DNA from: an uncultured Ilumatobacter sp.
GTDB lineage: Bacteria > Actinomycetota > Acidimicrobiia > Acidimicrobiales > Ilumatobacteraceae
Length of the DNA stretch: 25,931 bases
Assembly: GCA_938091165.1 (NCBI GenBank)
Contig: CALKNK010000028.1
Coordinates: 1 to 25,931 of the forward strand
Direction: 5' to 3'
The notes under the pieces were generated by a model. That model was not told the origin of the DNA and ran no database searches. It saw only the letters and a list, made by a program, of their open reading frames with translations. The position numbers and the translations under genes were made by a program. This document shows, piece by piece, positions 8,289 to 16,175 of the stretch (positions are counted from its first letter, which is position 1; each line of letters begins with the position of its first letter).

Positions 8289-8468
8289 TCAGTTGTCTTT
8301 CAGCGCAACGGCATTCGGCGTCACGTTCATCTTTGGCTCATATTCGACCAACGAAACGTCGCGGGCGTCAGATCGGATCGTTGCACGGAGCACATCACGA
8401 CACTCGTCGCAAGGCCCATAGAAGTCCTCGGTGACAGTCGATTGACAACGCGGGCACGCAAACTCCAT
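8289..8468 (-). CDS. 59-residue zinc-ribbon protein
   Basis: The small protein begins MEFACPRCQSTVTE and has two CxxC pairs, Cys5/Cys8 and Cys20/Cys23 (YGPCDECRD), spaced like a rubredoxin-type zinc ribbon. The rest is short and polar, ending NAVALKDN. The frame is open further upstream, but the ATG at 8468 is chosen because the zinc ribbon begins right after it and the upstream part would lie antisense to the divergent gene. The start codons of the two divergent genes are only 34 bases apart, so their promoters must be compact or overlapping. The function is unknown; a structural zinc site and cytoplasmic location are inferred. Confidence 0.75.
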   Translation of the reverse strand: MEFACPRCQSTVTEDFYGPCDECRDVLRATIRSDARDVSLVEYEPKMNVTPNAVALKDN

Positions 8469-8502
8469 CGCTCCGACGTTACAACGCGTACGATCCAGAG
8501 CA

Positions 8503-10017
8503 ATGTCCGACTCGCGTCCGCCGATTTTTGACGATGGCGGCGGACTGCCTGATGTCAGTCGCAGCAGGCTCCGCACTGATGCTGATGATCCGGTGAGCGC
8601 GGAACGAACGGAGTGGGATCGTGACAACGATGACTGGGATGGTCCGAACTATCTAGTGCGACGCGCAATCGTCGTCGCGCTAGTTGTTGCGATCATCACG
8701 CTCGCAGCTGTCCTGGTAGGTCGCATCATTGGCAACGACGACAGCGGGTCCGGGTCAAGCTTCGCCAACGCCAACTGGAACCATGTGGTCACAGTCGACA
8801 ACAACGCGGGCACCGTCATCATCACTAATCCGCAGGGCGAAGAGACAAACCGCTTTCGCTTCGGGCTCTCCGCGCTGGCTGACACCGAGGTCATCGGCAG
8901 CACGCTGATCAGCGTTGATGCAGATGCATTGGCTGTCGTGCCGCTTGACGCTGAAGCCAAGATCACGGCCGCCAATGACGTCACCACAGTAAAGATTGCG
9001 TCCACCGGCACGTTGCTTAGGCCCTCGGGAAGCGCTCAAACCGTTGTCGCCCAGAACACATCATCGGAACGGCTGGTTATGGCGCACGGCCCGACCGGTG
9101 AGGTCATTGACACCTTGGCCACTGACCCAGTTCCGGGCGCACGCTACGACCTCGCTAATGCCCGAACTGAACCAGATGGACGTCATGTCCTCGTCACCGA
9201 CACCGGCAACTTTCAAAGCGTCCTCTTCTCTTTCGATCGAGACAAACCATCTTTCTTTCCTGGCCTTGCGCTTGCAGTAAACGACGACATCGTCGTGACT
9301 GCCGTCAACGTCGGAACCAACGCCAACGTCGCAGTATTTGACCACACAGGTGAACCCGGCGTGTCTGCCCGCACTTCCTCAGTCCGTGCAGGCATGATCA
9401 GCAATGACAAAGTCATTCTTGTTGGCATTGACGGGAATATCCTTGGACTTGCACTCAGCGACGGCGATATCACTGAACTCGGCAGCCTGTCGATTGGAAC
9501 AGTCGAGTTCGGCGACGTGGCCACCCGCGGCGACCGTCTCATCGTGGTCGGCGAACTCGGCACTGCGTTGATTGACGCAGACGGCACGATCGTCACAGAG
9601 TTACCCGGCGCTCGACCAACAACGTCAGGCATTGACGAACTCGCTCCACGTCGTACTACCTGTCTGACCGTGGAGCGCGAAGCCGCCAGCGAGCTGGCAG
9701 TGATCAAGTTCGAGACGGGGGAGGTCGAAGCCGAAGCGTTAGCCAGCCCTGATCTTCTTGGCGCCGTCGACGGATGCCAACCAATAATTCCAACGTCGGC
9801 CGGATATCTCTCGCTCACCGCTGAAGAAGTAAGCCCAGTGATTCTCGCCGGTGATGTCATCGCCATTTCACCCGACAGCGGAACGATCGGCGTGGAACAG
9901 TCGAACCGCCTCAAACTTGTCCCAAGGGCTACCGCTAACGCAGCTGACGATGCGGATGTAGTCGAGCCGGTCGACGTCGGACGCAGTGGCCGGCAGATCT
10001 TTTTCGCTGAGCTCTAA
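8503..10017 (+). CDS. membrane-anchored beta-rich (propeller-like) protein
   Basis: The 504-residue protein has an acidic cytoplasmic N-terminus (1-50, many Asp/Glu), one membrane helix at about 53-76 (RRAIVVALVVAIITLAAVLVGRII), a GSGSG linker, and about 420 extracytoplasmic residues made of repeated short beta strands. The pattern (VVTVDNNAGTVIITNPQGE, LALSDGDITELG, GTALIDADGTIVTELPG) resembles blades of a beta-propeller, but I cannot name a family. Only two cysteines occur in the outer part, near residues 387 and 427. It precedes the cysteine-rich gene by five bases and is probably co-transcribed with it. The start ATG follows the divergent zinc-ribbon gene. The function is unknown. Confidence 0.7.
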   Translation: MSDSRPPIFDDGGGLPDVSRSRLRTDADDPVSAERTEWDRDNDDWDGPNYLVRRAIVVALVVAIITLAAVLVGRIIGNDDSGSGSSFANANWNHVVTVDNNAGTVIITNPQGEETNRFRFGLSALADTEVIGSTLISVDADALAVVPLDAEAKITAANDVTTVKIASTGTLLRPSGSAQTVVAQNTSSERLVMAHGPTGEVIDTLATDPVPGARYDLANARTEPDGRHVLVTDTGNFQSVLFSFDRDKPSFFPGLALAVNDDIVVTAVNVGTNANVAVFDHTGEPGVSARTSSVRAGMISNDKVILVGIDGNILGLALSDGDITELGSLSIGTVEFGDVATRGDRLIVVGELGTALIDADGTIVTELPGARPTTSGIDELAPRRTTCLTVEREAASELAVIKFETGEVEAEALASPDLLGAVDGCQPIIPTSAGYLSLTAEEVSPVILAGDVIAISPDSGTIGVEQSNRLKLVPRATANAADDADVVEPVDVGRSGRQIFFAEL

Positions 10018-10022
10018 CCCAA

Positions 10023-10751
10023 ATGACTGATTCCGTCGTCAATGATTTGGGCTTAGATGAGCCCTTCATCGAAATCGATCGTGGTGACACCGTCTGGCGC
10101 TTTGAGCGGGAGTTCCTCACATCGAACTGGACGTGTCTTTTCGGCAACGGCTGCAAGGGCATCTTGCAAGAAGACGCGACAGAGCTAAACCAAGGCTGCT
10201 GCTCACTGGGCGCTCATTTCGGTGATGGTCCAGCTGGTCAGATTGAAGCAATGCAGGTGCAGGCGTACGCAGCAATGCTCTCGCCTACCAACTTCCAGTT
10301 CTTTGAGACCGCACACGACCCAGGTAGCGCCCGCGGCACACTCAGCATTTACGGTGACGACGAACGCACCCACACTCGCGTTGTCGACGGTGCGTGCATC
10401 TTCCTTAATCGGCCTGGCTTCGACGGCGGCGAGGGCTGTGCCCTGCATATCGCTGCGCTCCAGTCTGACGAGTCGCCTACCGAATGGAAGCCTTCAGTCT
10501 GCTGGCAGCTTCCGCTGCGCATCGACTGGGAAGAGGTCGATGCCGATACTGAGACAGCGACCGTGCGGCGTTGGGGTCGTACAGACTGGAGTAAGCACGG
10601 TGAAACAATGGCTTGGTGCTGTACTGAGCGGTCTGAGGGTGGTGAGGCGTACTGCGGCACCGAGCAAGTCATCGACTCCCTCAGCGAAGAACTTACGGCG
10701 CTTGCCGGTGGTGAGGTCTACGTTGAACTCAAGCGACGCCTCATCAGCTAA
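10023..10751 (+). CDS. cysteine-rich protein, possible metal-cluster binder
   Basis: This 242-residue protein has ten cysteines: 38, 44, 59, 60, 125, 139, 160, 199, 200 and 211. They occur in motifs such as CLFGNGC, GCCSLG, ACIFLNRPGF, GCALH and WCCTE. The spacing recalls YkgJ/DUF3109-type proteins that bind a zinc or iron-sulfur cluster, but I cannot confirm membership. No signal peptide or membrane helix is seen, so it is likely cytoplasmic. It begins five bases after the membrane-anchored beta-rich gene, suggesting a shared transcript. The role is unknown. Confidence 0.72.
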   Translation: MTDSVVNDLGLDEPFIEIDRGDTVWRFEREFLTSNWTCLFGNGCKGILQEDATELNQGCCSLGAHFGDGPAGQIEAMQVQAYAAMLSPTNFQFFETAHDPGSARGTLSIYGDDERTHTRVVDGACIFLNRPGFDGGEGCALHIAALQSDESPTEWKPSVCWQLPLRIDWEEVDADTETATVRRWGRTDWSKHGETMAWCCTERSEGGEAYCGTEQVIDSLSEELTALAGGEVYVELKRRLIS

Positions 10752-11071
10752 TCCAACGCACACGAAGGCAATAAGTCGTGGGTTGATGTTAATTACAGCA
10801 CGCATCTGGTGGCCGTTGACGTAGTCAGCATGGGCAATCTTCGACTTTCCGTTGTCATCAACGTTGGTCGTTTCAGGTGTGGTGATCGACTAGGAGACCG
10901 CATTCGTGTGTTGTGCGACGTCTTTCTCTCGCTGTCCATCGTGACCTCTGGCCGCGTTTCCGCGTCGCAGGAAATGAAACGAAAGTCCTTCCTCACTTGG
11001 TTGACCTCAGTCTCGAATGCGATGAGTACGGCGTGAAAAGCACGCAACGTCGTTAGAGCTACGGTCGCATC
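10752..11071. other. 320-bp intergenic stretch, nothing recognised
   Basis: Between the cysteine-rich gene and the F420-type oxidoreductase, both on the plus strand, I find no tRNA, no strong hairpin and no recognisable protein. The open frames on either strand have poor composition and no plausible ribosome site. It probably includes the promoter of the downstream gene. Confidence 0.5.
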
Positions 11072-12097
11072 ATGCGCGTCGACATGATGACTGGCCCGAA
11101 ACCGCTGCAGCAGATGGGCAGACTGGCGAACGCTACTAAGGCTGCGGGCTTTGACGGAATGCTCTTCACAGAAGGGAGTCGCACGTCATTTCCGGCCGTC
11201 ACGGCAGCGGCACTTGCCGAGCCCGGCCTACATTACTCAACCGGAATCGCCGTTGCTTTTCCGCGCAGCCCGATGATCTCCGCTCAGGTCGCCTGGGAGC
11301 TCCAGGAAGCGACCAACGGTAACTTTCGCCTGGGCTTAGGCACGCAGGTTCGGACTCATATCGTTCGGCGCTACGGCGGTGACTTCGAACGACCCGGCCC
11401 ACGTCTGCGGGACTATGTACTTGCAGTGAAAGCCTGTTTCGCTGGCTTTCGTGGCGATCGGCTCGATCATCACGGCGAGTTCTACGAGCTCACGTTCCTC
11501 AACGCACAGTGGAGTCCGGGAGCGATCGACCTTCCGGACCCTCTCGTCGACATCGCTGCAGTGAACCCCTGGATGTTGACCATGGCCGGCGAAGTAGCGG
11601 ACGGTGTCCATGTGCATCCCATTGCGGAACCGGGCTACATCGATCGCCATGTGATCCCGTCGGTGGCAGCGGGTGCCGCGAAGACGGGCCGCTCACCCGA
11701 CGAGGTCGCGCTGATCGTTCCGGTGACAACCATCGTGGGTGACTCTGACGAAGAGATAGCCCGCGATCGTGCTGCCGCCCGGCAAATGCTTTCGTTCTAT
11801 GGGTCAACGCCCAACTACGCCTTTATCTGGGATGAAGCTGGCTTTGAAGGAACCACTGCGCGAATCCGCGAGAAACAAAAGGCAAACGACTTTGCCGGAA
11901 TGGCCGCAGAAATTACCGACGACCACCTCGCTACGTTCTGCACCGAGGCCAATTGGGATGGCCTCGCTGACGCGCTCAAGAAAAAGTACGCAACAACGGC
12001 CGAACGGCTCGTGCTCTACAACGCTGGTAACGAGACGCCTGAACGCTTCGAAAAGTACGGCACTGTCGCACAGCTCGTCACTGCCGCGATCAGGTGA
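11072..12097 (+). CDS. LLM class F420-dependent oxidoreductase (TIGR03617-like)
   Basis: The 341-residue protein is a luciferase-like monooxygenase-fold enzyme of the actinobacterial F420-dependent kind. Family features are FDGMLFTEG (27-35), GIAVAFPRSPM (58-68), the core AWELQEATNGNFRLGLGTQV (about 74-93), and RRYGGDF followed by PRLRDYVLAVKA. The fold is a TIM barrel that binds the deazaflavin F420; the substrate of this subfamily is not known to me. The ATG at 11072 starts directly with the first beta strand, MRVDMMTG. It is convergent with the gulonolactone dehydrogenase gene, with 41 bases between the two stops and no obvious terminator. Confidence 0.9.
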   Translation: MRVDMMTGPKPLQQMGRLANATKAAGFDGMLFTEGSRTSFPAVTAAALAEPGLHYSTGIAVAFPRSPMISAQVAWELQEATNGNFRLGLGTQVRTHIVRRYGGDFERPGPRLRDYVLAVKACFAGFRGDRLDHHGEFYELTFLNAQWSPGAIDLPDPLVDIAAVNPWMLTMAGEVADGVHVHPIAEPGYIDRHVIPSVAAGAAKTGRSPDEVALIVPVTTIVGDSDEEIARDRAAARQMLSFYGSTPNYAFIWDEAGFEGTTARIREKQKANDFAGMAAEITDDHLATFCTEANWDGLADALKKKYATTAERLVLYNAGNETPERFEKYGTVAQLVTAAIR

Positions 12098-12138
12098 TGA
12101 GCGCTGAGTCGGTTCTCAACTTGAGGTAAAACAGAAAT

Positions 12139-13434
12139 TCAAACAGGGCCAAGGACACGGTCGGTGTAAGCATTGCGAAACGTGCCGGTCGGGTCTAACT
12201 TGCGTCGCAGCTCCTGGAAAGCGTCCCACTCAGGAAAACGGTAGGCAAGCGTCGCAGCAGTCTGATAGTGCAGCTTGCCCCAGTGCGGCCGTCCGGTGTA
12301 GTCATTCATGATCTGCTCGACACCCTGGAAATATGCTTCGTACGGCACCCCGATGTACTGGTGGACAGCGATCCAGCCGGACGCGCGATCGTTCCCAGTC
12401 GACAGCGGAATGTCATCTGCTGCTGAGCATCGAACTTCGATCGGGAACATTGGCTTCACCGGCAGTGTCTTTACCAATGCTTCAATGCGACTGAGCGCTT
12501 CGGGCACCGCATCAAACGGTACGCCGTACTCCATCTCAAGGAACCGCACCTTGCGGGGGCTAGCGAAAATCCTGTCGCTCCGATCGATCAGTTCACGTTC
12601 CGACGCGGCCGACATCACGAGCTTCGCGACTTTGGGCGCCATCTTCGGGAAGCGACGGCCAACCCTGCATACCGTCCCGAAGGCTAAGTTCTCACCAATC
12701 CACTTGTCCCGAATGTAGGCCGCCTTCGACTGCGGCGCGGCCAGCGCGTCTGTCACGGTGTTGCGCTTCACCTGGCAGCGCCGAGCGCCGGGCATCATGT
12801 AAAATTCGACATGGTCTGTTGAGTGCATAACGGTGCGGAAGTCCGCAACTACATCGTGTAGCACCTCGATTGTTTCGACGGCGTGCAGATTAAAAGCTGG
12901 CACGCAACGCAGCGTTACCTCGGTGAGGATGCCGAGCGCCCCGACACTCACACGTGCGATCCGGAGCAATTCTGGGTCGTTCTGCTCGTCGGCACGAATG
13001 ATCGTGCCGTCACCGGTGACCATTTCAAGGCCGACAATGCAAGTTGAGATGTTGCCGAGCCCGGCGCCGGTGCCATGCGTGGCAGTAGCCGTCGCGCCGG
13101 CAATCGACTGATAAGCAATGTCGCCCAGGTTCGGGAGTGCCAGCCCACGAGTCGCAAGCTCATTGTTCAGCGCATGGATCCGGATCCCGGCCTGCACGGT
13201 GACATTGTTGCCGTCGGTACTCAACACCTGCTTCATCGCGTCGAGCGAGATGAGATGCCCATCGGTCATTGCCGTGTCCGTAAATGAGTGTCCGCTGGCG
13301 ATGACCTTGACCCGCTCGCCCGCTGCGTAGGCAGCGGTGACGATGCCGACGATGTCGGCCGTCGACGTCGGCTTGTGCACACCCGTCGGGTGACACCGCT
13401 GATTGCCGGCCCAGTTGCGAACGGGAACCCTCAT
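12139..13434 (-). CDS. L-gulono-1,4-lactone dehydrogenase / D-arabinono-lactone oxidase family
   Basis: The 431-residue product matches mycobacterial L-gulono-1,4-lactone dehydrogenase (Rv1771-type). It is a VAO-type FAD enzyme that oxidises sugar lactones on the route to ascorbate-like compounds. Visible are the FAD-domain motif ASGHSFTDTA (46-55), the block SIAGATATATHGTG, the substrate-domain stretch RKVRFLEMEYGVP, IAVHQYIGVPYEAYF, and the signature HWGK (384-387) near the C-terminus. The ATG at 13434 (MRVPVRNWAGNQ) is preferred because it aligns with the usual N-terminus; a TTG at 13509 would add 25 unneeded residues. The length agrees with the family. It is transcribed away from the divergent PH-domain pair. 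Confidence 0.9.
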   Translation of the reverse strand: MRVPVRNWAGNQRCHPTGVHKPTSTADIVGIVTAAYAAGERVKVIASGHSFTDTAMTDGHLISLDAMKQVLSTDGNNVTVQAGIRIHALNNELATRGLALPNLGDIAYQSIAGATATATHGTGAGLGNISTCIVGLEMVTGDGTIIRADEQNDPELLRIARVSVGALGILTEVTLRCVPAFNLHAVETIEVLHDVVADFRTVMHSTDHVEFYMMPGARRCQVKRNTVTDALAAPQSKAAYIRDKWIGENLAFGTVCRVGRRFPKMAPKVAKLVMSAASERELIDRSDRIFASPRKVRFLEMEYGVPFDAVPEALSRIEALVKTLPVKPMFPIEVRCSAADDIPLSTGNDRASGWIAVHQYIGVPYEAYFQGVEQIMNDYTGRPHWGKLHYQTAATLAYRFPEWDAFQELRRKLDPTGTFRNAYTDRVLGPV

Positions 13435-13558
13435 AGTCCGAGCGTAGGTCTCCGGCCGAGTTACTGCGGGGTCGAGACCCGGTTTAGTGCTCAGCGACTT
13501 CTGAGTCAACGTTGGTTGCTGTCTACCGGAACCGCCAGTCCGTTGCTAGAAAGCAGGT

Positions 13559-14110
13559 ATGACCGGTCTGTTTAGCAACGAGCCGATCCCGACCGATCAG
13601 CTGCCTCGGCTCACCGACGACGCTTTCGTACCCGTTGACCCCCGCTATCTTCGAGTGAGCCTCGTCGGCTTTGCGCTGACCGCAGCGGTCATCACAACTG
13701 GCACGGTGGCTCTCGCGACGCAGTCCGATTGGAGTCTTCTGTTGCTCCTCATCGGGAGCGCCGCACTTGTGCTGCTGCTGCTAGTCGCAGTATTGCGCGT
13801 GTTTGAAATTCGGCGCCTCGCCTATCAGCTCCGTGAGCACGACCTCTCGCTGAGAAGTGGTGTGATCATCCACCGAGTCGAGTCACTGCCATTCAGTCGT
13901 GTCCAACACGTCAACATCCACCGAGGTTTAATCGAGCGGTCGTTAGGGCTCGCCACGCTGCAAGTGAGCACAGCAGGCCCCAACATCAGCATTCCTGGGC
14001 TGTCTCGGGCGGACGCCGAACGGATCAAACTCCTCGTCACCGAACGCGCTGACGCCGTGGTCGACAACGATCCGTCGTTGCCCATGCCAAGAAGACCTCC
14101 GACAAGATGA
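13559..14110 (+). CDS. PH domain-containing membrane protein (YdbS-like, DUF304)
   Basis: The 183-residue protein has two adjacent membrane helices at about 33-53 and 58-82, then one bacterial PH-like (bPH2/DUF304) domain. That domain shows LREHDLSLRSGVIIHRVESLPFSRVQHVNIHRGLIERSLGLATLQVSTAG in pieces from about 91 to 141; the RVQHV and LIERSLGL motifs are typical. The tail is polar. It overlaps the next gene by four bases (ATGA at 14107), so the two are translationally coupled, like ydbS-ydbT of Bacillus, a pair linked to resistance to certain antimicrobial peptides. The function in actinobacteria is not established. Confidence 0.88.
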   Translation: MTGLFSNEPIPTDQLPRLTDDAFVPVDPRYLRVSLVGFALTAAVITTGTVALATQSDWSLLLLLIGSAALVLLLLVAVLRVFEIRRLAYQLREHDLSLRSGVIIHRVESLPFSRVQHVNIHRGLIERSLGLATLQVSTAGPNISIPGLSRADAERIKLLVTERADAVVDNDPSLPMPRRPPTR

Positions 14111-15528
14111 TCGACCTCTCGGTTCCCCAGCGCCAGTCGCCCTTAGCCATCGTGTTCCTCGGTCTGCGCGTTTTGCGTTCATTCGGGGTCGCGCAAATCG
14201 TCATCGTCGTATTGTTCGTCTTGCGCGCACCGTTCAATGGAGCGCTGAGCTTGCTGCCCTTCGTGATCATCGTCGTTTTCAGCGGCCTCTCGGCGTTGGC
14301 ATGGTGGCGGTACACCTTTCAAGTCCTTGACGATGAGTTGGTTGTTACTAAGGGCATCTTGCGTGTGGTCTGTCTGAACGTGCCCATTGAACGAATCCAG
14401 AGCATCGTCATTGAGCAACAGTTGCTGCATCGGCTGACCGGTCTGGTCAAGGTCGCCGTTGACACAGCAGGCAGCAACGAGGCGGAGTTCTCGATTGATG
14501 CAGTTGCTCGACCTGTGGCTGAAGAGCTGCAGCGCCGGGCGGTGACAGCTGTTCCCACACCAGTGAAAATCGGTGGTGCACTGCCTCCACCCGTGCTGGC
14601 CGAGGACAGGGTGGTGTTCACCCACGACGGGCGGCGGCTGTTGGCGATGGCACTCACGATGTGGCCGCTCGCCGGTCTGCTCGTGCTTGGTCCTCTGCTT
14701 GCGTTCGGGGATGATCTCTTCAACCAGCTCCCTGACGTCGGGCTGGGCGATCAGCCGTTCCGATGGTGGTGGGTGCCTGTCGGTATCGCTGGCTTCATCG
14801 TCTTCAGCATTGTGCTCAACATCACCCGGGTCTTCCTCCAGGATTGGCAGCTCAGCCTGAGGGCGAGCGCCACAAGCCTCCGCCGGACCTCGGGCCTGCT
14901 GTCAAGAACGAGCACGGCAAGTAGCGTCGACCGCATCCAAATGGTGACAAGCACCCAGAATCCGCTCCAACGATGGGCGGGGCTGCGCAGCATCGAACTT
15001 GCGACTGTCGGTCAGCGCAACCTGTCAGTCAACGGGTGCGACGATGCACAGTTCACGACGGTCCTCACTCTGGCTGCGGTCACCTCGATCGGTGAGATGT
15101 TTCTCAGGCGACGGATTCATCCTGCCGCGATCTGGCTGGCTGTTCGTAACACCGCTGTGGTCTGCGCCTTGTTCACCGGTCCACTCTTCTGGCTCGTCGG
15201 GTGGTGGTCGCTGCTCGTGCTCAGTTCCATTCCGCTCGTCTGGGCCACCACACGACTCAATGTCTCTAATTTCCGATGGGGGCTCGGTCAACAATTGGCC
15301 AGCGCGAGCCACGTGTTCTCATGGAGGACGGAGCAGGCGTTACTCCACAAAACAAATGCCGTCACGGTGACTCAGTCGATCTTCGAACGTCGCCGTGGAT
15401 TGGGCCGAGTCCAACTGTCGACTGCATCGGGCGTAATTTCCGTCGGGATGATCCCGATCGAGGAGGCGCACGCTGCCCGCGACACGATTCTCCATGCGGT
15501 CGAGACCGACACACGACCCTGGATTTGA
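14107..15528 (+). CDS. multi-PH-domain membrane protein (YdbT-like, DUF304)
   Basis: This 473-residue protein repeats the unit of a membrane-helix pair followed by a bPH2 domain three times. Helices lie near 13-62, 178-200 with 220-244, and 344-382. PH-like segments follow at about 68-145 (NVPIERIQSIVIEQQLLHRLTGL in pieces, 91-113), 247-320 (SVDRIQMVTSTQNPLQRWAGL) and 386-465. It should sit in the cytoplasmic membrane with the PH domains on one face. The start ATG overlaps the stop of the single-domain partner, suggesting a complex of both proteins. The length and arrangement are normal for YdbT-like proteins. No regulatory sequence is obvious. Confidence 0.88.
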   Translation: MIDLSVPQRQSPLAIVFLGLRVLRSFGVAQIVIVVLFVLRAPFNGALSLLPFVIIVVFSGLSALAWWRYTFQVLDDELVVTKGILRVVCLNVPIERIQSIVIEQQLLHRLTGLVKVAVDTAGSNEAEFSIDAVARPVAEELQRRAVTAVPTPVKIGGALPPPVLAEDRVVFTHDGRRLLAMALTMWPLAGLLVLGPLLAFGDDLFNQLPDVGLGDQPFRWWWVPVGIAGFIVFSIVLNITRVFLQDWQLSLRASATSLRRTSGLLSRTSTASSVDRIQMVTSTQNPLQRWAGLRSIELATVGQRNLSVNGCDDAQFTTVLTLAAVTSIGEMFLRRRIHPAAIWLAVRNTAVVCALFTGPLFWLVGWWSLLVLSSIPLVWATTRLNVSNFRWGLGQQLASASHVFSWRTEQALLHKTNAVTVTQSIFERRRGLGRVQLSTASGVISVGMIPIEEAHAARDTILHAVETDTRPWI

Positions 15529-15599
15529 GCTCGTCTGCCGACTCACTTGACTCCGATTGACGATCACGAAGGTCGACAGAACAGTCCGGCCAATCCCGT

Positions 15600-16099
15600 A
15601 AAGACAACGGACAAAGTTCTCTACTGCGCCCCATCACCAAAGCGTCAATTGACATCTGGCCGTCTTCATCGCTCGGCACCCAGTCGATCACAACGCCACG
15701 CATCTTGGCAGCATTGATGAAAGCAATGGCGTTGGCGCCGTACTCGTGATCGTGAATGACAATCCGCTGACCCCGCTCCATCGAGATCGACCAGAATGCG
15801 GCATTCCAGGCTTCGGCGGCACTACCAAACCGAGCGATCTCCGATGACTCCGCTCCGATCATTCGGGCGATCGACGATGCCACATCCGCATCTACATCGA
15901 CCATCACCTTGGCTGCTTCATGACCGCCGATCGTGGCCTCAAACTGGAGATGGCCCATCTACCCATCAAGAACCCGTTGGTCGGGCAACAATGATTCACT
16001 GTGATTGAGGTGGACCAATGCGTCGGCACATCCAAGCGTGGAACTGCCAATATGTGGGATCTCACTGTCGGTCAACGGCACAGCGGTCGGCACAGTCAC
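15600..16099 (-). pseudogene. truncated class V aminotransferase pseudogene
   Basis: From a GTG at 16099 the minus strand reads PLTDSEIPHIGSSTLGCADALVHLN and runs 46 codons in frame to a TAG at 15959-15961. It continues in the same frame as GHLQFEATIGGHEAA, SIARMIGAES, FGSAAEAWNAAF, IVIHDHEYGANAIAF and DWVPSDEDGQMSIDAL. Together these are the N-terminal 160 or so residues of a class V PLP aminotransferase (IPN-epimerase/EgtE-like). Similarity is lost near 15620, and the remaining open frame runs antisense into the PH-domain gene. The PLP lysine region and the whole C-terminal half are missing. With both a nonsense codon and a 3' deletion, it is a decaying gene. The 3' limit is approximate. 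Confidence 0.8.
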
Positions 16100-16175
16100 C
16101 GCCCCGACGCTACAAGAAGCACTCCGACCCGGGTCCGCACACTAGGCAGTCGGCCATCCACGCTGATTATGTTCC

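Noticed and set aside
8289..8627. 112-residue form of the zinc-ribbon protein
   Set aside because: The first 53 codons are antisense to the start of the divergent membrane-protein gene and have low-complexity Ser/Arg composition; the internal ATG at 8468 starts the real domain.
9213..9914. 233-residue minus-strand frame inside the beta-rich membrane-protein gene
   Set aside because: Its Ser/Pro/Thr-rich composition is that of a shadow frame, and the plus-strand gene has a membrane helix and regular beta-strand pattern.
15362..15599. C-terminal continuation of the class V aminotransferase frame
   Set aside because: The frame is open, but it has no resemblance to the family and lies antisense to the PH-domain gene, so it is not part of the old gene.
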